Source: Domibacillus robiginosus
GTDB taxonomy: Bacteria; Bacillota; Bacilli; Bacillales; Domibacillaceae
Length of the DNA stretch: 64,000 nt
Direction: 5' to 3'
NCBI RefSeq assembly: GCF_000966195.1
Contig: NZ_LAHL01000057.1
Span: forward strand, 28,085 to 92,084
Below the pieces are notes generated by a model that did not search any database, had not been told where the DNA came from, and saw only the letters and a program-made list of their open reading frames with translations. Numbering within the stretch: the stretch's first letter is position 1; each line of letters opens with the position of its first letter. Positions 1-8,397 of this stretch are shown piece after piece. The position numbers and the translations under genes were made by a program.

Positions 1-1052
1 GAAATCCCATTGCGGGACTGGCTGCCGGGATCGCGGGAACAGGCTGTGGCTTTACAGCAAATTTGCTTGTTTCCGGATTTGACGCAATGCTGGCAGGTAT
101 TTCAACAGAAGCTGCTCATACAATTAATCCTAATATAGTTGTGCACCCTGTAGACAATTGGTATTTTATGAGTGCTTCTGTGCTTGTTTTAACTGTAGTC
201 GGGGCGTTTGTTACAGAGCGGATTATTGAGCCGAGATTAGGAACATACGACGGAGATGTAGAAGTTAAGTTGGATGATAACGAAGAAGATAATAGTTTAA
301 TCAACAAGGGGCTGAGAAACACCTTTATCTCAGTTGTTTTATTTATTGGTGTGATTGTAACAGCTCTTTATGTTCCCAATTCACCGTTAAGAGGAGAAGA
401 TGGAAGTATCCTCAATTCACCTTTTATGAGCGGCATTAATACAATTATTTTGCTGTTTTTTATTCTTATCGGCTTAACCTACGGTATTACCACCAAAAAA
501 ATCAGACGTATTGATGATGTAGTTAAAAAGATGGCTGAATCAATAAACGATATCGCCCCATTTATTGTCCTGGCTTTTTTTATTGCACAATTCATCGCCT
601 ATATTCAATGGAGCAACCTTTCTACACTAACAGCAGTGAATGGGGCAAATCTGCTGGAATCTGCTAATTTGAGTGGTTTGCCGGGTGTTATCCTGCTTAT
701 TCTTGTAACAGCAGTATCAAGTTTGTTTATTACAAGCGGTACCGCTCTATGGGCGTTACTCGCGCCTATATTTGTTCCAATGTTTATGCTGCTGGATTTT
801 CACCCTGCTTTTATACAAGTAGCTTATCGAATTGCAGATTCCGCAACAAACATGATTACGCCGCTTAATCCGTTTGTTGCTATCATGTTAGGATTTTTAA
901 TGAAATATGATAAAAAGGCAGGACTCGGCACCCACATTGCCTTAATCTTCCCTTATACGGTTGCTTTTCTTATTGCCTGGCTCGTAATGATTATTGTTTT
1001 CGCAGTGTTCAATATTCCTATAGGTCCTGGAGTGCCAATGCATTTAAAATGA
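1..1052 (+). CDS. AbgT-family transporter, C-terminal part
   Basis: The frame is open from the window edge (first full codon at 3), so the start lies upstream. About 350 residues are visible out of roughly 500 usual for AbgT (p-aminobenzoyl-glutamate / antimetabolite exporter) proteins. Hydrophobic segments alternate with short loops. There is a Gly-rich stretch near the beginning (GIAGTGCGFTAN), a charged cytoplasmic loop (EVKLDDNEEDN), and a C-terminal part with SADSATNMITPLNP-like character (DSATNMITPLNPF), which is typical of the family. It is an integral membrane protein probably driven by an ion gradient. The substrate cannot be told from sequence. The next gene is a FadR-type GntR regulator, which could control it. 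Confidence 0.85.
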   Translation, partial: NPIAGLAAGIAGTGCGFTANLLVSGFDAMLAGISTEAAHTINPNIVVHPVDNWYFMSASVLVLTVVGAFVTERIIEPRLGTYDGDVEVKLDDNEEDNSLINKGLRNTFISVVLFIGVIVTALYVPNSPLRGEDGSILNSPFMSGINTIILLFFILIGLTYGITTKKIRRIDDVVKKMAESINDIAPFIVLAFFIAQFIAYIQWSNLSTLTAVNGANLLESANLSGLPGVILLILVTAVSSLFITSGTALWALLAPIFVPMFMLLDFHPAFIQVAYRIADSATNMITPLNPFVAIMLGFLMKYDKKAGLGTHIALIFPYTVAFLIAWLVMIIVFAVFNIPIGPGVPMHLK

Positions 1053-1125
1053 AATAATGGAATCACCCAGGAAAACGGATTATTCCTATCAAAAATAGAA
1101 GTTTAAATATTAAAAAAGATTGAAT

Positions 1126-1165
1126 ATTGCAAACATGGTCAAGTTGATTCGACCATGTTTGCAAT
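1126..1165. promoter_or_regulatory. 15 bp inverted repeat after the transporter gene
   Basis: Two perfect 15 bp arms (ATTGCAAACATGGTC and its complement) are separated by 10 bases. They sit between the transporter stop and the GntR start. No run of T follows on the + strand, so it is a poor intrinsic terminator. It could be a weak terminator hairpin or an operator for the downstream GntR protein. Confidence 0.5.
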
Positions 1166-1215
1166 TCATTATATTCTGCGAGTTCAAGCTTGCCTTTTAA
1201 AAAAGGAGAGACGAT

Positions 1216-1878
1216 ATGGATAAGGTAGACCTTAGTAAAAATTCATTATCAAATAAAATTGCTGAACACATTACAGAACAAATTATCACAGGAGAGTTGA
1301 GGCCGGGAGAAAAGCTGGTTGAAAGCTTATATGCAGAAGAATACGGCACAAGCAGAGCGCCGATACGAGAGGCTTTTTTTTTGTTGACGATTGAAGGTCT
1401 GGTGGAAAGAATTCCGAGAAAAGGGACCATTGTAAAAGGTTATTCCGAATCGGAAATATATGATTTGCTTGAAATTCGTGTCATGCTCGAATCACTGGCA
1501 ATGAAACGAATTGAAAAACAAGGTGTGGACCTGGACATTGTCTTTAAAATGGACTGTCTTTTAGATGAGATGCGTTCTGAAAAAGAAGCCGCGGAGTATA
1601 CAAAACTAAATTACTTGTTTCACATGCATTTAATGCAAATGAGTAAAAGCCACATTATAAAAAAAGTTCATTCACATTTAGAAGCCCCGCTGTTAACCAT
1701 TCAAAATATGTGCTTTGAAGCAGAAGGGAATATGGCCAAATCTCTCTCAGAACATTTGGAGATGGTTGCACTTTTAAAAGATAAAAAAGTAAAGGAAGCA
1801 GCGGATATGCTGGAGCAGCATAATCACGACTTAATTACAAGTATACAAAAGCTCTTGAGAAACAAAGCAACTTTTTAA
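1216..1878 (+). CDS. GntR-family regulator, FadR/FCD subfamily
   Basis: This is a 220 aa DNA-binding repressor or activator. Residues 1-75 form the winged helix of the GntR family (ITGELRPGEKL, then SRAPIREAFFLL and the wing RIPRKGTIV). Residues 80-215 are an all-helical FCD ligand domain with the family's histidine-bearing helices (FHMHLMQMSKSHI, ALHNHD-like end EQHNHDLI). The ATG is well placed behind AAAAGGAGAG. It follows the AbgT-type transporter by 160 bp and is ended by a long hairpin. FCD regulators usually sense organic acids or amino acids. The ligand here is unknown; control of the neighbouring transporter is inferred from position only. Confidence 0.88.
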   Translation: MDKVDLSKNSLSNKIAEHITEQIITGELRPGEKLVESLYAEEYGTSRAPIREAFFLLTIEGLVERIPRKGTIVKGYSESEIYDLLEIRVMLESLAMKRIEKQGVDLDIVFKMDCLLDEMRSEKEAAEYTKLNYLFHMHLMQMSKSHIIKKVHSHLEAPLLTIQNMCFEAEGNMAKSLSEHLEMVALLKDKKVKEAADMLEQHNHDLITSIQKLLRNKATF

Positions 1879-1899
1879 TTTACTTACGAAAATAAGTAT

Positions 1900-1945
1900 G
1901 TAAAATCATTCAATCAATCCACTAGTATTGATTGAATGATTTTAC
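1900..1945. terminator. 19 bp-arm hairpin after GntR gene
   Basis: The arms GTAAAATCATTCAATCAAT and its exact complement enclose 8 bases, 22 bp after the GntR stop. The stem is long but AT-rich and is not followed by a good T-run, so termination strength is uncertain. Confidence 0.6.
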
Positions 1946-2109
1946 AAACAAAAAGAGTAAAGGTGAGAGCATTTTTAATTACTGAAAAGAAAATGTAAAA
2001 CACTGTTTTTCAAAAAGCGGCTGTGGCGTCAATTATTTCTTAAATATTCTCTGTCGACAATCGACTTCATACTACTTATTTTTCATGCTGGAAAGAAAGG
2101 AGAACATCC

Positions 2110-2455
2110 ATGAATACTATTGTTGTTTCCAGGAAGAGGTTCTCAGCAGCAAAGTTTTCTGCCCAATTTGTCCCATCGCCCTGCCAGTTGCAGTTGGTTC
2201 AAGAGTTTTCCATGCTTCCGTAAGGGTTGCCATGCAGATTGAAATGCCTGTTGGGGCTGTTTCGTTAATAGAATATGCCTGTGACAGCGGATTTGTTTTA
2301 CTTCGAACAGCCAATGGTCCGTCACTTGTTACTCCTTCCCGGGAAGAATAATAGCTAAAAGGAGTTTTGACGAAAAGCTGTTTCAAGAGGTTGTTCAACA
2401 AATGGCTTGGTACCTTGATAAACTAAACAAAGAGGCAATGCTTTTTCCTTCGTAA
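2110..2455 (+). pseudogene. Unidentified decayed coding remnant
   Basis: An ATG at 2110 follows a good ribosome site (GAAAGGAG) but the frame stops after 37 codons (MNTIVVSRKRFSAAKFSAQF...). Further protein-like stretches continue in the other two frames, ending with the amphipathic tail FDEKLFQEVVQQMAWYLDKL and stop at 2453-2455. This pattern suggests an old gene broken by two or more frameshifts. I do not recognise the family. An 88-codon open frame from 2085 overlaps it and has no independent support. Confidence 0.35.
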
Positions 2456-2610
2456 GCTGACATTTACCCCGCCGATTTCATCCTGAAACAGGATTGAAAC
2501 AGGAGTACTCTGCCAGCAAAACAGGCCGCCTGGCATTAGCAAGCGGCTTAAAAACGATATGATCAAAAGTAAAGAGAGAATGCTGCAAAAACTTTCTGTC
2601 ACCAGCGTGA

Positions 2611-3216
2611 TTAATGGCTGCTGTATAAGCCGTTTGTATAAATGACCGTCATATGCTGGATGATCTCTTCCATGCTTTCAGCGGAATCGCCATTTATCAG
2701 TTCCCACATAAACATTTCATTTGTATAAAACCAGGAACGTGCCACTAAAGAGGGGATAAGCTGCGGATTGGCCAGCGATTTAGACTGTGCATAAAGAATA
2801 TCCTGGGTAATGCTGCTAATAAAACGATCGCGAATATTCTGCCAATTCGCTTCGATGACAGGTGAATTTCCAATCGCTTCTTTAATAATCCTCATAAATT
2901 CTTTTCTTTCCATAGCTAGCGAGAGAAAAAGTCTAACTTGATTCACAATTAGATCTTGCGCCTCTTTTTTAGTAGAAGGAGTAAAGGGCAACGACGCTAC
3001 TTCGTAAAATTGTTCCATCACTTCTTTCATCAATTCGATTAAAAAGTCATCTTTGTTTTTAAAATACACATAAGCTGTTCCATAACCGGTCTGTGCCCGG
3101 CTTATAATATGGCGAATAGTTGTTTGCTGAAATCCTTGTTCAAAAAAAACAGCTTCGGCCGCTTTTAAAAGCTTTTTCTTTGTTTCTATCGCCTGCTTTT
3201 GTCTGGTATTAATCAT
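2611..3216 (-). CDS. TetR-family regulator, probable kyn operon repressor
   Basis: This is a 201 aa protein. Residues 8-55 form the TetR helix-turn-helix (KKLLKAAEAVFFEQGFQQTT, then GTAYVYFKNKDDFLIEL). The remainder is the helical ligand-binding and dimerisation domain. The start has AGGAGAATAAG just upstream. It is transcribed divergently from kynU with a 176 bp gap that holds a perfect palindrome (3310-3338) overlapping the likely kyn promoter. It is therefore the obvious candidate for a kynurenine- or tryptophan-responsive repressor. The role is inferred from position and not shown by the protein sequence itself. Confidence 0.88.
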   Translation of the reverse strand: MINTRQKQAIETKKKLLKAAEAVFFEQGFQQTTIRHIISRAQTGYGTAYVYFKNKDDFLIELMKEVMEQFYEVASLPFTPSTKKEAQDLIVNQVRLFLSLAMERKEFMRIIKEAIGNSPVIEANWQNIRDRFISSITQDILYAQSKSLANPQLIPSLVARSWFYTNEMFMWELINGDSAESMEEIIQHMTVIYTNGLYSSH

Positions 3217-3290
3217 CTTATTCTCCTACTGAAAATGTAGTAATTATAAAAGCTAAACTAACACAACTTTAATTAAAAAGAAAGAGCTTT

Positions 3291-3338
3291 AAATGATCCA
3301 ATCATTTAATTGACACTATGTCATTGACATAGTGTCAA
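3291..3338. promoter_or_regulatory. Palindromic operator(s) between tetR and kynU
   Basis: At 3310-3338 the arms TTGACACTATGTCA and its exact complement are separated by one base, a classic TetR-type operator layout. A second, smaller perfect repeat (AAATGAT, 3 bases, ATCATTT) lies at 3291-3307. Both sit in the divergent promoter region, so bound regulator could shut both genes. Confidence 0.75.
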
Positions 3339-3353
3339 CGAATGATTTATATT
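3324..3353 (+). promoter_or_regulatory. Putative SigA promoter of kynUBA
   Basis: A TTGACA at 3324-3329 lies in the right half of the operator. TATATT at 3348-3353 follows with an 18 bp spacer. Transcription would start near 3360, about 33 bp before the kynU ATG. Overlap of the -35 box with the palindrome fits repression. Confidence 0.6.
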
Positions 3354-3392
3354 GTTTATATAATTCAGAAAACTTATTTTAGGAGGGATTAA

Positions 3393-4673
3393 ATGACTTT
3401 AGTTGAAGATGTATACTCAGTTGAATATGCGAAAGAAAAGGACCGTATCGATCCGCTACGTTCGTATAGAAATGAATTTTACCAAAATGAAAGTATTTAT
3501 TTAGATGGAAACTCTCTTGGACTGTTGTCTAAAAGAGCCGAACGTTCACTAATGAATGTGTTGGAATCATGGAAAAGCTTTGGCATTGATGGCTGGACGA
3601 AAGGAGATCATCCCTGGTTTTATATGGCGCAAGAATTGGGGCGAAAACTGGCTCCGTTAGTTGGAGCAGAGGGGAATGAAGTGATTGTAACAGGGTCCAC
3701 TACGACGAATATTCATCAGCTGGTTTCAAGCTTTTACAAGCCGACTTCAAACCGCTATAAAATTCTGGCCGACGATGCAACTTTTCCATCTGATATTTAT
3801 GCACTTCAAAGCCAGCTTAAATTAAAGGGGTACGATCCGGAAGAAGCTTTAGTAAAAGTTGAAAGCAATGATGGTCTTTTGTCGGAAGAAGCCATTATTA
3901 CTAAAATGAAAGATGATATTGCTCTTATTCTATTGCCGAGTGTTCTTTACCGGAGCGGGCAAATTCTAGACATGGAGCGCTTGACTCTAGAAGCTCATAA
4001 ACGTGGCATTGTGATTGGGTTTGATTTATGCCATTCCATCGGTTCTGTTCCACATCATTTAAACAAGTGGGGAGTGGACTTCGCTATGTGGTGCAATTAC
4101 AAGCATCTTAATGGCGGACCGGGAGCAGTGGGAGGCTTGTATGTTAATCAAAAGTATTTTGGCCAGGAACCGGGGCTGGCTGGCTGGTTTAGTTCCAGGA
4201 AAGATGTGCAATTTAATATGAGCCATGAATTACAAGCGGATACAGATGCAGGCGCTTATGAAATTGGGACACCTCATATTTTAAGTATGGCTCCGTTAAT
4301 CGGGTCACTGGATATGTTTAATGAAGCGGGTATTGAAAATATAAGAAAAAAATCATTAGAATTAACCGATTATATGGTTAACCTAATTAATCATGAATTG
4401 AAAGAATATGATTTTGTCATTGTAAGTCCCCTGGATCATACTAAACGAGGAGCTCATATTCTTCTGGAGCATAAGTTTGCCGCTAGTATATGTAAAGCAT
4501 TAAAAAGCAATCAAATTATTCCCGACTTTAGAGCGCCAAGTTTTATTCGATTAGGCCCTGTTGCTTTATACAATACTTTCTATGATGTATGGAAGATGGT
4601 TCATACACTTAAAATAATTATGAAAGAAGAACAATACAAAGAGTTTGAAAATGAGCGAGACGTGGTTGCGTAA
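3393..4673 (+). CDS. kynU: Kynureninase
   Basis: This 426 aa PLP enzyme cleaves L-kynurenine to anthranilate and alanine in the cytoplasm. It has the family start [14 protein letters not shown], the [14 protein letters not shown] segment, the cofactor-contact [15 protein letters not shown], and the Schiff-base lysine in [12 protein letters not shown] (Lys237). Length is normal. The ribosome site TAGGAGGG is strong. It is first in a kynU-kynB-kynA operon, 13 bp before kynB. In the B. cereus group, as I recall it, kynA comes first, so this order differs. Regulation is probably by the divergent TetR protein. Confidence 0.97.
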   Translation: MTLVEDVYSVEYAKEKDRIDPLRSYRNEFYQNESIYLDGNSLGLLSKRAERSLMNVLESWKSFGIDGWTKGDHPWFYMAQELGRKLAPLVGAEGNEVIVTGSTTTNIHQLVSSFYKPTSNRYKILADDATFPSDIYALQSQLKLKGYDPEEALVKVESNDGLLSEEAIITKMKDDIALILLPSVLYRSGQILDMERLTLEAHKRGIVIGFDLCHSIGSVPHHLNKWGVDFAMWCNYKHLNGGPGAVGGLYVNQKYFGQEPGLAGWFSSRKDVQFNMSHELQADTDAGAYEIGTPHILSMAPLIGSLDMFNEAGIENIRKKSLELTDYMVNLINHELKEYDFVIVSPLDHTKRGAHILLEHKFAASICKALKSNQIIPDFRAPSFIRLGPVALYNTFYDVWKMVHTLKIIMKEEQYKEFENERDVVA

Positions 4674-4686
4674 GGGAGGATGAAAG

Positions 4687-5316
4687 ATGGCAAAGGATAA
4701 ATGGATTGACATTTCCCAGCCGCTGAACAATAAGATTGCTCATTGGCCTGGTGATACCCCTTTTTCGTACGACGTAGTGTACGAGAAAAAAAGCACAGGC
4801 TCTGTAAATATTGGGAAAATCACAACAAGTTTACATACAGGTACACATATTGACGCTCCGTTTCATTTTTCTGATAATGGGGCACGTGTCATAGATCTGG
4901 ATATTAATATTTATATAGGCCGCTGTCTTGTTGTGGATGTATCTAATTACGAAGAGATAAGTACTGATATTTTGAAAAAAGCAGATATCCAAAACTGTGA
5001 ACGTTTGCTTTTAAGAACATCTGCCATAACGGATCCTGCGGTTTTTCCGGAACAAATTCCGGTGCTTACGCTTGATGCAGTCAACTATTTAAAGCTGCAA
5101 AACGTGAAATTGGTAGGGGTCGATTTACCATCAGTCGATCAACTTGACAGCAAGGAACTGCCGATACATCATTCTCTTCATAATTATGGCATTCATATTT
5201 TGGAAAATGTTGTTTTGGATCACGTTATTCCCGGTCACTATGAACTAACGGCTCTTCCGCTGCCTCTTACTCATGCCGATGGGAGTCCTGTCAGAGCAGC
5301 AATTAAACCTGTTTAA
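4687..5316 (+). CDS. kynB: Kynurenine formamidase
   Basis: This 209 aa metal-dependent arylformamidase hydrolyses N-formylkynurenine to kynurenine and formate. It belongs to the cyclase-like family. The metal site signature HTGTHIDAPFHF is present near residue 45-56, and the N-terminus WIDISQPLNNKIAHWPGDTP is typical. GGAGGATGAAAG precedes the ATG. It lies 13 bp after kynU and 28 bp before kynA, so it is co-transcribed. Confidence 0.96.
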   Translation: MAKDKWIDISQPLNNKIAHWPGDTPFSYDVVYEKKSTGSVNIGKITTSLHTGTHIDAPFHFSDNGARVIDLDINIYIGRCLVVDVSNYEEISTDILKKADIQNCERLLLRTSAITDPAVFPEQIPVLTLDAVNYLKLQNVKLVGVDLPSVDQLDSKELPIHHSLHNYGIHILENVVLDHVIPGHYELTALPLPLTHADGSPVRAAIKPV

Positions 5317-5344
5317 AAAATAACCATTACACGGAGTGATCATA

Positions 5345-6178
5345 ATGAAGAGCCTCACAGAAAACGAAAAAAATATTGAAACAAATTTTACCGATAAAAT
5401 GACTTATGGCGAATATCTGCAACTGGATACGCTGCTTTCCAGTCAAAAAAGTTTATCAGGACACCACGATGAAATGCTGTTTATTGTTATTCACCAGGTG
5501 AGCGAGCTCTGGATGAAGCTCATCTTGCATGAAATGAATGCGGCCAAACAAGCAATAATAGAAGATGATTTATCTATGAGCTTTAAAAAATTAGCTCGTG
5601 TATCCCAAATACAAGCCCAAATCATTCAAGCATGGGATGTACTCTCTACCTTAACTCCTTCAGAATATTTAGAGTTTAGGAATTCACTGGGAAATTCTTC
5701 GGGTTTCCAGTCTTATCAATACAGGTTAATCGAGTTTGCTCTCGGGTATAAAACAGATTTTATTTTAAAAATATACGAGAAAGACCCTGTATTACTTGCC
5801 AAACTAGAAGAAGCATATAAATCTCCAAGTTTATATGACGCATCTATTCATGCTTTGAAAAAAGCCGGTTTTGAGCTCTCGCAGGACGTATTGACACGCG
5901 ATGTCACGAAAGCCTATCAGTCTGATGAAAGTGTATTGCAGGCGTGGAAGGCCGTCTATCAAAATACAGACAAGTATTGGGATTTATACGAGCTTGGTGA
6001 AAAACTTGTAGATATTGAAGACCGCTTACAGCAATGGCGTTTTCGCCACATGAAAACAGTAGAAAGAATTATCGGTTTTAAAATGGGTACAGGAGGTTCT
6101 AGCGGAGTTCATTATTTGAAAAAAGTATTGGATCAACGTTTTTTTCCAGAGCTATGGGATTTGCGAACTAATATGTAA
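5345..6178 (+). CDS. kynA: Tryptophan 2,3-dioxygenase
   Basis: This heme enzyme of 277 aa opens the indole ring of L-tryptophan to N-formylkynurenine, the first step of the pathway. It shows [16 protein letters not shown], the substrate loop [39 protein letters not shown], and the C-terminal heme-ligand region [15 protein letters not shown] followed by [12 protein letters not shown]. An in-frame GTG lies 9 bases earlier, but the ATG at 5345 is better spaced from CGGAG. It is last in the operon. With no anthranilate-degrading gene in the window, anthranilate is probably excreted or reused for tryptophan. Confidence 0.96.
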   Translation: MKSLTENEKNIETNFTDKMTYGEYLQLDTLLSSQKSLSGHHDEMLFIVIHQVSELWMKLILHEMNAAKQAIIEDDLSMSFKKLARVSQIQAQIIQAWDVLSTLTPSEYLEFRNSLGNSSGFQSYQYRLIEFALGYKTDFILKIYEKDPVLLAKLEEAYKSPSLYDASIHALKKAGFELSQDVLTRDVTKAYQSDESVLQAWKAVYQNTDKYWDLYELGEKLVDIEDRLQQWRFRHMKTVERIIGFKMGTGGSSGVHYLKKVLDQRFFPELWDLRTNM

Positions 6179-6242
6179 AAGGATCAAAAGGTGTAAGACT
6201 CTTTCTTTTTTACCTGCATTTTGTAGAAACAACTCTAATAAT

Positions 6243-6366
6243 AGCACGAGAGCAAACTTTACTTTGAACTCGCCAAACTGGTGTAGTCAAATGGTAAGGC
6301 AATTAAAAAGTTAGTAATAAAGGTGTACGTTAGCAAAACTATATAGTTGCTAACGTACACCTTTTA
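6243..6366. repeat. ~125 bp hairpin repeat, copy 1
   Basis: This copy matches 7217-7342 over its length, including the shared stretch AAAAAGTTAGTAAT. It ends in a strong hairpin at 6319-6364 with 18 bp arms (AAAGGTGTACGTTAGCAA) followed by T-rich sequence, so it may also terminate kyn transcription. Upstream of the hairpin, TGGTGTAGTCAAATGGTAAG resembles the D-arm half of a glutamine tRNA. The rest of the 6179-6730 gap is AT-rich with no gene recognised. Confidence 0.7.
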
Positions 6367-6730
6367 TTGTCAGGACACTCCTAATGTTTAGTACTTTAAA
6401 TGGTTTAAACCTATTATTGCAGTTCTTACAGTGCAGCATATGTAAAATTTAATATAAGTATTGTAAAACGAGCACTATGGAAGTTTGTATAGGTTATCTT
6501 CACTCATACTCATTATAGTGACTTTGCCACAATCATGTTGTTATTTTTCTCATATGATAATAATGAGCATTAACATGAGTGATCTGGCTCTTTACAATGT
6601 TATATAGTCGAAACTGTTTTTGTAAAAATGGGTACCACTTTCTTATTTAAGGAAAAATAGCCCTTTATCTGTAAAACAATATGTATCCAACATAAGAGCA
6701 CAGAAATTAAAAAGAAGGAAGATGAAAAAC

Positions 6731-7177
6731 ATGCGATTTTATCCTCCAAATCCTGGTCCAGGTCCATACCGGCCGTACCAGGGACCAGGACCGTATGACT
6801 CGTTTTTCGTACCATTTCCACCCAATCAAAGGCTGCCTTATCAACATCCCGGTTCTGTCTATCAGGACCCGAGATATTTTTCACAAAATCTGACTCAAAG
6901 ACCGCCTCAGGGAGCTCCGATTCCTCCTCAGAGATCTGGTGAGTTGGGGAGTTTTTTACAGGATCTGACTCAGGGACCTTCTCTGGAATCTGCTCCTCCA
7001 CCGCAGGCACCTGATATACCGAGTAATTTAAATATACCGCCTCAAGCAGGAGATGGTAACCCTCCACAAACACCCGGCATGTGGGAAAATATCAATCAAA
7101 TGCTTGCGTATGCCGATGAAATATACCGAGGAATTAATACTTTAAGACAGATAGGGTCAGTGTTCACTAAAAAATAA
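6731..7177 (+). CDS. Proline-rich YppG-like protein
   Basis: This is a 148 aa protein. The first ~120 residues are rich in Pro, Tyr, Phe, Gln and Gly (FYPPNPGPGPYRPYQGPGPY). The last ~30 form a plausible amphipathic helix (MWENINQMLAYADEIYRGIN then TLRQIGSVF). This architecture matches the small YppG-like family of Bacillus, whose members are thought to be spore- or surface-associated. No signal peptide is visible. An ATG 9 bases upstream is too close to the GAAGGAAG ribosome site, so 6731 is preferred. It stands alone between two related hairpin repeats. Family assignment rests on composition and tail pattern. Confidence 0.7.
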   Translation: MRFYPPNPGPGPYRPYQGPGPYDSFFVPFPPNQRLPYQHPGSVYQDPRYFSQNLTQRPPQGAPIPPQRSGELGSFLQDLTQGPSLESAPPPQAPDIPSNLNIPPQAGDGNPPQTPGMWENINQMLAYADEIYRGINTLRQIGSVFTKK

Positions 7178-7216
7178 AAACAGTGAATTACAGAATAAAA
7201 TAAACTTTTCTGTTTT

Positions 7217-7342
7217 CAGCGAGAACAAACTCGCTTCTAGACTCGCCAGGTAACCGGTATAGCCCGAATGTTAAGGCGATCAAAAAGTTAGTAATCAAAG
7301 GTGTACGCTGGCAAAATTGTTGGTTGCTAACGTACACCTTTG
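7217..7342. repeat. ~125 bp hairpin repeat, copy 2
   Basis: Second copy of the repeat at 6243-6366. The hairpin at 7296-7342 has 19 bp arms with two non-Watson-Crick positions, and the upstream half reads GGTATAGCCCGAATGTTAAG, again close to a tRNA D-arm. The two copies have diverged by substitutions rather than indels. They flank the proline-rich gene on both sides in the same orientation. Confidence 0.7.
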
Positions 7343-7654
7343 CTATTATTGAGGTATTAGGAATCAATAGGTTTTATAGATTTCACATGGTTTTAGATCT
7401 CTTATAAAAATTTATATGACATGTTATGTGTAAAATTCAAAAAAATATACTTCAGGAGCCAAAAGCATAACAAACAGCAAAAAAGTCTAAGAAGCTATTT
7501 GGATCTCTACGTAATTGGCTTTTCAGTCTAATATCAATATATATTGACCAATGAATATTCACTTCGTATAGTGAGAAAGAATAAAAAGTAATACCATTAT
7601 CTAAATGGTAGATGAAAAATATATATCACCTGGTTTTAAAGAGAGTTGATGATG
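7343..7654. other. Intergenic stretch without recognised gene
   Basis: AT-rich sequence. I see no convincing reading frame, promoter or RNA structure here. Confidence 0.6.
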
Positions 7655-7870
7655 AGCATGCTGAGGTATATTGAGATTAACATGTGCCATCAGAATGAAG
7701 CATTCCATAGGATATACGAGGGAAAGAATCTCTTGGTGTTGGTCTCTATTCGTTATCGCTTGCCAAAAAAACTTTGATCTGGTGGGATTTGAAGGATATG
7801 TGATCTTTATTGCAAAAATCAAATTGGTCGAACACTACCAGAAAACCTTGAATGCAGTCATGAAAATTAA
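7655..7870 (+). pseudogene. Broken GNAT-like acetyltransferase remnant
   Basis: Three frames together give the C-terminal part of a Bacillus GNAT-type protein: YIEINMCHQNEAFHR in one frame, SLGVGLYSLSLA in another, and FVIACQKNFDL, GFEGYVIFIAKIKLVEHYQK and TLNAV in a third. The family normally reads like GVGxxLFAIACKxSFxxGFEGYVxFxAKTxLIEHYxxTLGA. The N-terminal part and start codon are missing. An open frame of 111 codons continues to 8006, but its tail after TLNAV no longer resembles the family. Confidence 0.55.
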
Positions 7871-8146
7871 AGCAATAGAGGTAAAAGAAGGTGTGTGCGT
7901 TGAACCAGTGAAATTACCGGGAGGCCAAGATCTAATCATAAAAAGCCAATTGAACAAATGGAGAAGAGCAACAATAGATAGCTGGGAGATGGTGAAGCGG
8001 GACTGAAAGGCGAGACCCTGTGTTTTTCTTCAAATCAACAAACTTCTAATTTTCGATTACAAGACAGACTTTTAAAATTTTAAAATCCCCATTATCTACA
8101 GCCCAAATAGGCGAATAAAAAATTTTTAATTAACTCCAAAAAAGTC

Positions 8147-8175
8147 TTGCAAATATGAAAGCGCTTCAATATAAT
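8147..8175 (+). promoter_or_regulatory. SigA promoter with cre-like site (frl cluster)
   Basis: TTGCAA (8147-8152), a 17 bp spacer and a perfect TATAAT (8170-8175) make a good SigA promoter. The spacer contains TGAAAGCGCTTCA (8156-8168), a near-palindromic catabolite-response-like element one base shorter than the usual cre. Its position across the promoter would let CcpA repress when preferred sugars are present. The leader to the first gene would be about 215 nt and carries two GntR operators. Confidence 0.65.
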
Positions 8176-8336
8176 AAGGACAACAAATTAATCAATTGTA
8201 AATATTCAGATTTCTTGTTAGGGTATCTGACAAATTGGTTGATAATAAATTTGTTACTCAGCATAATGAAGTTAATTCTTTAAAGGAAGAATGGTTGAAG
8301 AGGAAAGAAGCTAATTTAATTTCTTTTAAGCAAACA

Positions 8337-8377
8337 TTGGTATATACCATAGTAATCTTTTTGGTATATACCAAAAA
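8337..8377. promoter_or_regulatory. Two GGTATATACC operators upstream of frlB
   Basis: The decamer GGTATATACC occurs at 8339-8348 and 8363-8372, 24 bp apart. The second is the core of a perfect 20 bp palindrome (8358-8377). The pattern fits the GT-N-TA-N-AC half-site logic of HutC/FrlR-type GntR regulators. They lie 21-60 bp before the frlB start, downstream of the mapped SigA boxes, so repression by roadblock or a closer promoter is possible. Confidence 0.75.
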
Positions 8378-8397
8378 TAAAAAGAGGAGTGAAGGTA

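Noticed and set aside
6600..7073. 157-codon minus-strand frame
   Set aside because: It is the mirror of the proline-rich gene, with biased composition arising from Pro and Gly codons and no ribosome site.
7601..7822. 73-codon minus-strand frame
   Set aside because: The opposite strand holds recognisable acetyltransferase remnants; this frame is a shadow.
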